Shown here: in pieces, positions 16,892-23,917 of the stretch | How positions within the stretch are numbered: the first letter of the stretch is position 1 | How the letters are laid out: every line of letters starts with the position of its first letter | DNA from: Olsenella profusa | Lineage (GTDB): Bacteria > Actinomycetota > Coriobacteriia > Coriobacteriales > Atopobiaceae | Assembly (NCBI RefSeq): GCF_016900315.1 | Contig: NZ_JACSNQ010000015.1 | Span: 1 to 53,111, forward strand | Length of the DNA stretch: 53,111 nucleotides | Direction of reading: 5' to 3' | Notes under the pieces: generated by a model | What the model was told of the DNA's origin: nothing | Databases searched by the model: none | The model's input: only the letters and a program-made list of their open reading frames with translations | Program-made: the position numbers and the translations under genes

Positions 16892-17574
16892 CTCCCGGCG
16901 GCGCTCCCGGCAAAGGGGACGCGACGCCCGGCGAGAAGGACGCCGAGAAGGAGGCCTCGCCCGGCGAGAAGGACGCCGGGAAGGACGCCGCACCCGGCGA
17001 GAAGGACGCGTCGCCCGAGCCCGTCTCCCGGCCGCGGGTCCGCGCTCGCCGCGTCCCGCCCGCGCCCGCGGCGAGCTCTGAGGCCACGCGCCACGTCATG
17101 CAGGCCAACCGCAGCAAGGACACCTCGCCCGAGCTCACGGTCCGCGCCGCCCTGCGCGCGGCCGGCCTCACGGGCTACCGCCTGCACTGGAAGAAGGCGC
17201 CTGGCAAACCCGACGTCTGCTTTCCCGGCAGACGGCTCGCGATCTTCGTCCACGGGTGCTTCTGGCACCGCTGCCCGCACTGCTCGCCGAGCCGCCCGAA
17301 GACCCACTCGGCGTTCTGGCAGGCCAAGTTCGCCCGCAACCGCGAGCGCGACGCGCGCGACTGCGCCGAGCTCGTGGGGATGGGCTGGACCGTCGTGGTG
17401 GTCTGGGAGTGCCAGCTGCGCCGGCAGCGCATCGAGCGGACGGTCGCGCGGCTCGTGGAGGTCGTGCGCGCGGCGGGGGAGGCCCCGCTGACCCCGCACG
17501 TGATCGAGATCGGCTCGGCGCCCGCGTGGCGGCTGCGCGCCGCCCGCGCCCGCCTGCGGGCCCGTCGCAGGTAG
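16885..17574 (+). CDS. vsr: Very short patch repair (Vsr) mismatch endonuclease
   Basis: The nuclease part (about residues 65-229) is clear: SSEATRHVMQANRSKDTSPELTV, then GKPDVCFPGRRLAIFVHGCFWHRCPHC, with the catalytic Asp in KPDV and zinc-type Cys/His residues. Vsr nicks at T-G mismatches from deaminated 5-methylcytosine. The conserved SEATR segment lies before the only internal ATG (17098), and no other start codon occurs in between. The start must therefore be about GTG 16885, overlapping the previous gene's stop. That gives a roughly 60-residue N-terminal tail containing three GEKD repeats from the dispersed 12-mer. No cytosine methylase is in the window. Confidence 0.85.
   Translation: MVAPGGAPGKGDATPGEKDAEKEASPGEKDAGKDAAPGEKDASPEPVSRPRVRARRVPPAPAASSEATRHVMQANRSKDTSPELTVRAALRAAGLTGYRLHWKKAPGKPDVCFPGRRLAIFVHGCFWHRCPHCSPSRPKTHSAFWQAKFARNRERDARDCAELVGMGWTVVVVWECQLRRQRIERTVARLVEVVRAAGEAPLTPHVIEIGSAPAWRLRAARARLRARRR
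16930..17007 (+). repeat. Cluster of 12-mers in the vsr N-terminal tail
   Basis: Exact copies at 16930-16941, 16963-16974 and 16996-17007, a perfect 33-bp period. Degenerate copies (GCCGAGAAGGAG, GCCGGGAAGGAC) lie between them. All are in the frame that reads GEKD, giving a Pro-Gly-Glu-Lys-Asp-Ala repeat. Confidence 0.85.
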
Positions 17575-17664
17575 CAGACGGTCTGCTGCGCCCGGTGAGC
17601 GGCGCTCCGACCCCGCCTCCGACCGCTCGCCAGAGCGTGCTCGTCCCTGCTGGGGCCGGGGTGC

Positions 17665-17670
17665 TAGGCT
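17665..17670 (+). promoter_or_regulatory. Extended -10 for the metallophosphoesterase gene
   Basis: TGC-TAGGCT, with the hexamer at 17665-17670, is an extended -10 lying 45 bp before the ATG at 17716. Confidence 0.4.
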
Positions 17671-17715
17671 GAAGGCGTCCAGATACGGCGCCGCGTCGTG
17701 AGGGAGGGTCCCGAC

Positions 17716-18489
17716 ATGTCCACCTACGTCTTCTCAGACGTGCACGGCCACCGGGCCACCCTCGAGCGCGTCCTCGACCGCCTGTCCCCCACCTCAGACG
17801 ATCGCTTCTTCTGCCTGGGGGACATGATCGACCGCGGGCCCGACCCGGTGGGCGTGCTGCGCGTGGTGCGGGCGCTCCCGGGCGCCACCGTCCTGATGGG
17901 CAACCACGAGGACCTCATGGTCTCGTGCCTCTCCTCGCCCGACGACATGATCGCGGCCATGAACTGGGCCATCAACGGCGGGGCGGCGACCTCGGGCGGC
18001 CTGGCGGAGCTGGGCCCCGACGAGGCCAACGAGCTCGTGGACTGGGTGCGCGGCCTTCCGCGCTGGGCCCAGACGGTGGTGGGGGAGCGTCGCTACCTGC
18101 TCGTCCACGCCGGCGTGCGGCTCACCGCGCCCGTGCCCGCCGCCTGGGACGACGAGACCGCCGCCGCCTACCTCTCCGCCCAGGACCAGGAGGACCTCTC
18201 CTGGATCCGCGAGGACTTCTGGGGCGCCCCGGCGGGACTTTCCAGCGAGGACGGCTCCGGGCCCGTCGTGGTGGCCGGTCACACGCCGACGCCCTACCTC
18301 GAGCGCATGGCGGACAGCCTCGACCGCCCCGCCATCGGCGAGGACGGCCTCGCCCGCATGGTGCGCGTGGGGCCCGACCGCTGGGACGTGGACTGCTGCG
18401 CGGCTGGCGGCGCGGGTCTGGGGCAGGTGCTCGTGCTGCGCCTGGACGACGGCGAGGAGTTCTACGAACCGGTCCGCGAGGGGGAGTAG
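17716..18489 (+). CDS. Metallophosphoesterase, PrpA/PP1-like serine/threonine phosphatase
   Basis: A 257-residue calcineurin-type phosphoesterase. The three metal motifs are in order: FSDVHGH (near residue 6), LGDMIDRGPDPVG and MGNHEDL, followed by LLVHAGV and VVAGHTPT. This matches bacterial phosphoprotein phosphatases of the PrpA/ApaH-like group; the natural substrate cannot be told. ATG 17716 is chosen because GAGGGAGGGT precedes it. Probably transcribed alone. Confidence 0.87.
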   Translation: MSTYVFSDVHGHRATLERVLDRLSPTSDDRFFCLGDMIDRGPDPVGVLRVVRALPGATVLMGNHEDLMVSCLSSPDDMIAAMNWAINGGAATSGGLAELGPDEANELVDWVRGLPRWAQTVVGERRYLLVHAGVRLTAPVPAAWDDETAAAYLSAQDQEDLSWIREDFWGAPAGLSSEDGSGPVVVAGHTPTPYLERMADSLDRPAIGEDGLARMVRVGPDRWDVDCCAAGGAGLGQVLVLRLDDGEEFYEPVREGE

Positions 18490-18501
18490 CCTGCCTCGCA
18501 G

Positions 18502-18587
18502 GTCCTTCTCGCCGCGGTGACGCCTTGGGGCCGAGGTGCCCCTGCCCTGCCGACATGCGGGCGGCACGCGGCCCCTTGTGCGACAAT
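18502..18587. promoter_or_regulatory. 12-mer copy and -10 before the SGNH-GNAT gene
   Basis: An exact 12-mer (minus) lies at 18502-18513. TTGTGC-GACAAT, with the hexamer at 18582-18587, is an extended -10 close in sequence to TTGTGC-GAGAAT before the TIGR02452 gene (47392-47397). Confidence 0.5.
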
Positions 18588-18632
18588 GGGCTCGCCAGAA
18601 ACGAAGTTCAGACGCAGGCAAGGTGGCAATCC

Positions 18633-20459
18633 ATGACCCTCTCACTCACCGTCCGCGCGGCAGACCTGCTGCACGGCGCCCTCGACAGCGTTGCCGAGAA
18701 GGACGGCTGGGTCCGTCCGGTGCGCTTCACGCCGGCGCAGCTGCGCGCCCTCGGCAGCGTGCGCGCCTGGCACCCGGGCGTGTTCAAGCAGATGGCGGCC
18801 TGCACGGCCGGCGTGACGCTGGAGTTTGACACCGACGCCACGCGCGTGGAGCTCGAGGTGCGCATGGACGAGTTCCCGCGCCCCACCCGCGGCGTCCTTG
18901 ACGACGTCGCCGGCCACGACCACGCGCCCGCGGCCCCCTTCGACGGCGTCTCCGCGGACGTGGACGGCCGCCACCTCCCCCTCATGGTCCCGGGCCCGGA
19001 CGGCCTCCTGGAGCTCGTCCTGGACGACCCGGCCGCTGCCCCCGAGCCCGGCCTGCAGCGCCTGCCGCTCGCGGGGATGGGCGAGCCGCACCGCGTGCGC
19101 GTGTGGCTGCCGTGCCTGACCACCTGCGCGGTGCGCGACGTGCGCGCCGACGGCACCTACCTCACGCCGGTGCCCGCGCGCGAGCGGCTCGTGGTGCTGG
19201 GCGACTCGATCGCCCAGGGCTTCGTGGCGTGCGACCCCGCGCGGACCTGGCCGGCGCTGCTTGCCGACCACCTGGGCCTCGACCTGCTCAACCAGGGCGT
19301 GGGCGCGCAGGTCTTCCAGCCCGGCTCCCTTGCGGGGCTCGCGCAGGCGGCGGGCGAGGTCGCGGCGGTGGTCGTGGAGTTCGGCGAGAACTACCGCTTC
19401 GAGCCGTGCCAGGCGTCGCGTGTGGAGCGCGAGGTCCGCACCTACCTCTACGAGGTGGCCGAGGCCTTCCCCGAGGCGCCCACCTGGGTCCTCACGAGCC
19501 CCTGCCGGCTCGAGGAGCTCTATCCCACGCACCCGAGGAGCTGCGCTGGGGACGTCGACGCGATGATCGCCTCCGCGGCCGCCGCGCACCCGCAGATGCG
19601 CGTCGTGGACGCCCGCGCGCTGCTCGACGAGGGGCGCCTGCCGGAGCTCCTTGCCGACGGCTCCGACCACCCGGACCCGGAGGGCCAGCGCATGATGGCC
19701 GAGCGGCTCGGCTTTGTGGCGGACGTCACGCGCGACGCCCCGGAGGTGCGCCGCGAGCGCGCGCTCGGGCTTGTCGAGGCGGCCGGGAAGGACGCCTTCC
19801 CGCTAGCCGAGTGCCTGCGCCGCGGCCTCGGCGAGGTGCTCCTTGCCGAGAAGAGCGCGGTGCTGGTGGCGCTCTCGGACGGCGCGCGGATGGTCTGGGG
19901 GACGAGCCGGCGCCTGGTGCGGCGCGCGCTCACCTGCTTTGGGCCGGGCGGCTCCGTGGCCCTCGTCTGCGGGGAGCGCTCTCTCGCGCGCGAGGTGGGG
20001 CGCGCCACGGGCGGCAGGCCCAAGGCCTGCCACGTGGCCGTGTGGGGAGAGGGGGCGGAGGTGAGCGCGCCGCGGGGCTCCGCGCGCGACCTGCGCACGC
20101 TCACGCCCGCCTACGAGGGGGCCATCCGCACCAACTACTCGCACGCGGAGTACCTGGCGCCCGGCCAGCTGGAGGCGGCGCTCGTCGAGGGAGCGTTTCT
20201 CGGCGGCTTTGAGCAGGGGCGGCTCGTGGGCTTTGTCGGCGAGAACCCCGAGGGCGCGCTCGGTGCGCTCGAGGTGCTCGAGGACCACCGGCGCGCGGGG
20301 TGGGGGGCCGCGCTCGTCGCGGCGCAGGTCGCCCGCGAGCTCGGGCGTGGCTGGCGGCCGTGGGCCGAGGTCTGGCCGGACAACAAGGCGTCGCTTGCGC
20401 TCCTGCGCTCGACGGGCTTCGAGGTGCGACCGGCCGAACGCTTCTGGGTCGTGGCGTAG
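18633..20459 (+). CDS. SGNH/GDSL hydrolase fused to a GNAT acetyltransferase
   Basis: A 608-residue fusion. Residues 1-180 form a beta-rich domain like that found ahead of SGNH esterases. Residues 185-365 are the hydrolase, with the Ser motif VVLGDSIAQGF, FGENYRF in the block III position, and the catalytic pair in GSDHPDPEG. After a middle region (about 370-480), residues 490-608 look like an N-acetyltransferase: LVGFVGENPEGALGALEVLEDHRRAGWGAALV, then WPDNKASLALLRSTGFEV. The N-terminal half is of the type that removes acyl groups from sugars or peptidoglycan, and the tail could add acetyl groups. Neither substrate is known. No signal peptide is seen. Confidence 0.8.
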   Translation: MTLSLTVRAADLLHGALDSVAEKDGWVRPVRFTPAQLRALGSVRAWHPGVFKQMAACTAGVTLEFDTDATRVELEVRMDEFPRPTRGVLDDVAGHDHAPAAPFDGVSADVDGRHLPLMVPGPDGLLELVLDDPAAAPEPGLQRLPLAGMGEPHRVRVWLPCLTTCAVRDVRADGTYLTPVPARERLVVLGDSIAQGFVACDPARTWPALLADHLGLDLLNQGVGAQVFQPGSLAGLAQAAGEVAAVVVEFGENYRFEPCQASRVEREVRTYLYEVAEAFPEAPTWVLTSPCRLEELYPTHPRSCAGDVDAMIASAAAAHPQMRVVDARALLDEGRLPELLADGSDHPDPEGQRMMAERLGFVADVTRDAPEVRRERALGLVEAAGKDAFPLAECLRRGLGEVLLAEKSAVLVALSDGARMVWGTSRRLVRRALTCFGPGGSVALVCGERSLAREVGRATGGRPKACHVAVWGEGAEVSAPRGSARDLRTLTPAYEGAIRTNYSHAEYLAPGQLEAALVEGAFLGGFEQGRLVGFVGENPEGALGALEVLEDHRRAGWGAALVAAQVARELGRGWRPWAEVWPDNKASLALLRSTGFEVRPAERFWVVA

Positions 20460-20501
20460 GGGAGGCGGGTTTCCGCCGGGTGCCTCCCGCGCCCCGTCCG
20501 A

Positions 20502-20734
20502 GGGTACGTACACCCCTCCGCGCATCCGCCTGAGGGTACGTACACCCCTCGGCGCATCCGCCTGAGGGTACGTACACTATTGCAGCGTTGACGTTCTTCT
20601 CGCCACCTCAACTACCTGCGGAAACGTCGGGCAGCCCGGCGAGAAGAACGCTGGGGGGGTGTACGTACCCTGCCGGGGGCCGCGGCCGGGGTGTACGTAC
20701 CCTGCCGGGGGCCGCGGCCGGGGTGTACGTACCC
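20502..20734. repeat. Mirror-image GGGTACGTACACCC array (32-bp period)
   Basis: Three forward copies start at 20502, 20534 and 20566 (the last incomplete). Three reverse copies (GGGTGTACGTACCC) start at 20657, 20689 and 20721. All steps are exactly 32 bp. Linkers are conserved within each half but differ between halves. An inverted pair of 12-mers sits at the centre. Confidence 0.9.
20594..20649. repeat. Inverted pair of 12-mers
   Basis: Exact copies at 20594-20605 (minus) and 20638-20649 (plus) form an inverted repeat with a 32-bp loop at the symmetry centre of the surrounding array. Another near copy, GTACTTCTCGCC, is at 20795-20806. Confidence 0.85.
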
Positions 20735-20865
20735 TCCGTGCGCGCCGGCCGTCCGTCGGTCCCGCCGCCCTCCACGAGCCCATGCACATCGCGCGTACTT
20801 CTCGCCGGAGAATCAGACTAACTTCATTGAAGGTTCACAATCGGGCCTCCCAAAGTGACCTCCTT

Positions 20866-20894
20866 TTGCGCAATCTGCTGGTAACACGTACAAT
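20866..20894 (+). promoter_or_regulatory. Promoter of the ATP-grasp-like gene
   Basis: TTGCGC (20866-20871), 17-bp spacer, TACAAT (20889-20894), in a short AT-richer stretch 80 bp before the ATG at 20975. Confidence 0.6.
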
Positions 20895-20974
20895 TCCACC
20901 GCACAACGAACAGAAGCGGCCGCTCGCCGATGCGTAGGCGGCTTCAAGAGACTTTTGAGAACGGGAGCTAGAGC

Positions 20975-22357
20975 ATGGGCAACCTGCGTGGGCGCGTCCT
21001 CGAGGAGGAGTTCTGCAACATCGCGGTGGAGCTGGGGGGCGACGCCGAGGGCAAGGCCCGCGGGGACGCGTACCTCTCCGCCGCGCACCCGGTGGCCAAC
21101 CGCGACGGCTCGTCGACCTGGGCCCTCACGCCCAAGGTGTTCGGCACCGCCGAGGTTGAGATCTTGAAGGACGCCGCCGAGACGATGGGCCGCATCGTTG
21201 AGAAGGTGACCGAGCGCTACCTGAAGGACGCCGACCTGCGCGCCCTCTTCGGCCTCCCGGCCGACCAGGAGGAGCTCGCCCTCATGCCGACCGGCTACGA
21301 GCAGCTCATCCCGTTTGCCCGCTTCGACGTGCTCTTTGACCAGCAGACCGGCGACTTCACCTTTGCGGGCGTCGCCACCACCACGGCCGGCATGACCGCC
21401 GCCGTGGACGTGACGCGTGCCGTGCAGCTCACCGAGGCCTACCGTCGCTTCGCCGAGCGCCACCACGGCATCGAGACCTTCGACATCACCGGCGAGGTCG
21501 TCCGCGACCTGCGCGAGACCTACGCCTCCTGGGCCAACGCCGACGCCGGCACCCACCACCCCGAGCGCCCGGTCGTGGGCATCGTGGACTTCCCGGAGTC
21601 GAGCAACGCCGGCGAGTTCGCCGACCTCATCGAGCGCCTCTCCGACGAGGGCGTCTTCGCGCGCTTCGTCAACATCCGCGACCTGCGCATCGAGGAGGCC
21701 GGCGGCGTGCGTCGCCTCGTGGACGGCGTGGGCCCGATCACCTGCGTCTACCGCCGTGCCCCGCTCGCCGAGATGCTCGACAAGCGCTGCGAGGGCTCCG
21801 ACGCCCTCATCGAGGCGGCCCGCCGCGGCCTGGCCTGCATCATCGGCGGCTTCCGCGCCTGGCCGGTGGCGACCAACGCCATCTTCTCTGTGCTCCACTC
21901 CGAGGCCATGGAGTCCATCCTCGACCCGCAGGAGCTCGCCTTCGTGCGTGCCCACGTCCCCGAGGCCCACGTCCTCGAGCACGGCGCGGACGTGACCCGC
22001 TACCTCGCCGAGCAGAACGACTGGCTCGTGCGCCCGGCCGGCGGCTACCGCGTCTCCGAGGCCGTGGCCGGCGTTGACCGCATGGACCGCGACGAGTGGT
22101 GGCGCGTGCTGCTGGCCTGCAGCGAGGAGCACGGCGTGGTCGAGCGCTGCCTGCCCGCCTACCGCTCCGAGGTGGTCGTGGGCGGCGCCGAGGCCAAGGG
22201 CGCCAACCCCGCCGAGCCCGTCGAGGTCAACAACCTGCTGGGCCTCTTCCTGTGCCGCGGCAAGTTCAGCGGCATCTACGCGCGCTGCGGCTACGAGAGC
22301 GTCATGGGCAGCTGGGGCCACCGTCTGGACATGGGCTGCCTCGTCGTGAGCGACTAG
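20975..22357 (+). CDS. Probable circularly permuted ATP-grasp protein, glutathionylspermidine-synthase-like
   Basis: A 460-residue protein. The C-terminal two thirds (VVGIVDFPESSNAGEFADLIERL; FVNIRDLRIEEAGGVRRLVDGVGPITCVYRR; GLACIIGGFRAWPVATNAIFSVL) follow the pattern of circularly permuted ATP-grasp ligases related to glutathionylspermidine synthase. Such enzymes join a carboxylate to an amine using ATP. The substrate is unknown, and the lysine and acidic ATP ligands could not be assigned with confidence. It is followed 15 bp later by the dGTPase-like gene, so the two form an operon with the promoter at 20866. Confidence 0.5.
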   Translation: MGNLRGRVLEEEFCNIAVELGGDAEGKARGDAYLSAAHPVANRDGSSTWALTPKVFGTAEVEILKDAAETMGRIVEKVTERYLKDADLRALFGLPADQEELALMPTGYEQLIPFARFDVLFDQQTGDFTFAGVATTTAGMTAAVDVTRAVQLTEAYRRFAERHHGIETFDITGEVVRDLRETYASWANADAGTHHPERPVVGIVDFPESSNAGEFADLIERLSDEGVFARFVNIRDLRIEEAGGVRRLVDGVGPITCVYRRAPLAEMLDKRCEGSDALIEAARRGLACIIGGFRAWPVATNAIFSVLHSEAMESILDPQELAFVRAHVPEAHVLEHGADVTRYLAEQNDWLVRPAGGYRVSEAVAGVDRMDRDEWWRVLLACSEEHGVVERCLPAYRSEVVVGGAEAKGANPAEPVEVNNLLGLFLCRGKFSGIYARCGYESVMGSWGHRLDMGCLVVSD

Positions 22358-22372
22358 GCGGGCGAGGGGCGC

Positions 22373-23626
22373 ATGGCCGAGGGCGAGAGGGTCAACGCGC
22401 TGGCGCCGGGGCTCACCGGGCGCCTCTCCGAGCGCGCGGCGGGCCTGGTGGCCGAGCGGGCGTGCTCGGGCAGGCTCGCGCCGTTTGCCTGCCACGACGC
22501 CGCGGCCATCCGTCGCGACCCGTGCGACCGCGACCGTGACACCACGCTGCGCCCGGCCTTCGTGCGCGACGCCGAGAAGATCGTCCACCTGCCGGCCTAC
22601 AACCGCCTGGCGGGCAAGACGCAGGTCTTCTCCTTCCGTGCCAACGACGACCTCTCCCGGCGCGGGCTGCACGTGCAGCTCGTGGCGCGGGTGGCGCGCG
22701 ACATCGGGCGCGCCCTCGGTCTCAACCTGGACCTCATCGAGGCCATAGCGCTCGGCCACGACCTCGGCCACACGCCCTTCGGCCACGCCGGCGAGCGCTT
22801 CTTAAACGACGTCTTCCACGAGCGTACGGGCCGCTGGTTCTTCCACAACGTGCAGAGCGCCCGCGTGCTCGACACGCTCTCCGGCCGCAACGTCAGCCTG
22901 CAGACCCTTGACGGCGCGCTCTGCCACAACGGCGAGTTCGAGCAGCAGGTCTTCGAGACGAGCGGCCTGGCCGAGTTCGGCACCTTCGAGCGCGTGGTCG
23001 CCTCCTGCTGGGAGCAGGGCAACGCCGCGATCTCCCACCTGCGCCCGATGACGCTCGAGGGCTGCGTGGTGCGCGTCTCCGACATCATCGCCTACGTGGG
23101 CAAGGACCGTCAGGACGCCATCTGCGCCGGGCTCTGCACCGAGGACTCCTTCGACGACGGCCTCGGCGGCGCCTACAACGCCTGGGCGCTCTCCGCCTTC
23201 ACGGCCGATGTGGTGGAGGCGAGCGTGGGGCGCGACCGCATCGAGATGAGCGAGGAGGGCTTTGCCGAGCTCAGGCGCGCCAAGCGCGAGAACTACGAGA
23301 AGATCTACGGCGCCGGCGAGGTCAACGGCGACTTCTCCGCCGACGTGCGCGAGCTCTTCTCGGCGCTCTACGAGCACGAGCTGGCGGCGCTGGCCGCAGG
23401 CGACGAGTCCGCGGCGATCTTCGCCCACCACGTGCGCCCGCTGGAGCGGCGGCTCGCCTTCTATGGGCGGGGCTACGACTGGGAGAGCGACCCGGACCAG
23501 ACCGTGGTGGACTTCATCTCCTCGATGACCGACGACTACTTCGTGGCCACCTGCGAGGCCGCCTTCCCGGGCGCGGCGCGGCTGTTCCCGCGGCGCGGCT
23601 ACTTCCCGGAGGGCGTGCGGGCGTAA
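22373..23626 (+). CDS. dGTPase-like HD-domain triphosphohydrolase
   Basis: A 417-residue HD-superfamily protein of the Dgt type, which hydrolyses dNTPs to deoxynucleoside and triphosphate. The metal-binding set is clear: RRGLHVQLVARVARDI supplies the first His, and AIALGHDLGHTPFGHAGE supplies the HD pair and later His. The N-terminal RDRDTTLRPAFVRDAEKIVHLPAYNRLAGKTQVF is also a family signature. Length fits the shorter dNTPase class. Substrate preference cannot be told. It is co-transcribed with the ATP-grasp-like gene. Confidence 0.9.
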   Translation: MAEGERVNALAPGLTGRLSERAAGLVAERACSGRLAPFACHDAAAIRRDPCDRDRDTTLRPAFVRDAEKIVHLPAYNRLAGKTQVFSFRANDDLSRRGLHVQLVARVARDIGRALGLNLDLIEAIALGHDLGHTPFGHAGERFLNDVFHERTGRWFFHNVQSARVLDTLSGRNVSLQTLDGALCHNGEFEQQVFETSGLAEFGTFERVVASCWEQGNAAISHLRPMTLEGCVVRVSDIIAYVGKDRQDAICAGLCTEDSFDDGLGGAYNAWALSAFTADVVEASVGRDRIEMSEEGFAELRRAKRENYEKIYGAGEVNGDFSADVRELFSALYEHELAALAAGDESAAIFAHHVRPLERRLAFYGRGYDWESDPDQTVVDFISSMTDDYFVATCEAAFPGAARLFPRRGYFPEGVRA

Positions 23627-23644
23627 GGCTGGGATCGGCGGGAG

Positions 23645-23656
23645 GTTCTTCTCGCC
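23645..23656 (-). repeat. Dispersed 12-mer copy
   Basis: Exact GTTCTTCTCGCC 18 bp after the dGTPase-like stop codon, ahead of palindromic array C. Confidence 0.85.
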
Positions 23657-23695
23657 GGGCGGTGAGCTGTGCCGGCCGGCTGGCTTGCTGGTTGG

Positions 23696-23805
23696 GTACC
23701 GTTTCCGGTCGGAATCCGGCGGCAGACCGTCCGATAACGGTGCGGCCCTCCGGTCGCGCACCGTCTCCGGACGAAATCGGGTCCCAGACCGTCCGAAAAC
23801 AGTGC
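23696..23805. repeat. Palindromic array C (two units, 62-bp step)
   Basis: Units at 23696-23743 and 23758-23805, each 48 bp with the same arms as arrays A and B and different centres. They fill the spacer between the dGTPase-like gene and rarA. Confidence 0.85.
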
Positions 23806-23820
23806 GGCCCGCCTGTGCCT

Positions 23821-23876
23821 GGCGAGAAGAACCCCGTGGCAGAAGCTCGACGGGTCCCGCGCCCGGCGAGAAGAAC
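23821..23876 (+). repeat. Two 12-mer copies before rarA
   Basis: Exact GGCGAGAAGAAC at 23821-23832 and 23865-23876, same orientation, between array C and the rarA promoter. Confidence 0.85.
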
Positions 23877-23904
23877 CTCCCGCCGCAGCGCACGCGCGAT
23901 AGCG

Positions 23905-23910
23905 TACAAT
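23905..23910 (+). promoter_or_regulatory. rarA -10 box placing the transcript start at the ATG
   Basis: TACAAT ends 7 bases before the ATG at 23918 and no ribosome site is present, so the transcript is probably leaderless. Confidence 0.6.
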
Positions 23911-23917
23911 CGTTCCC

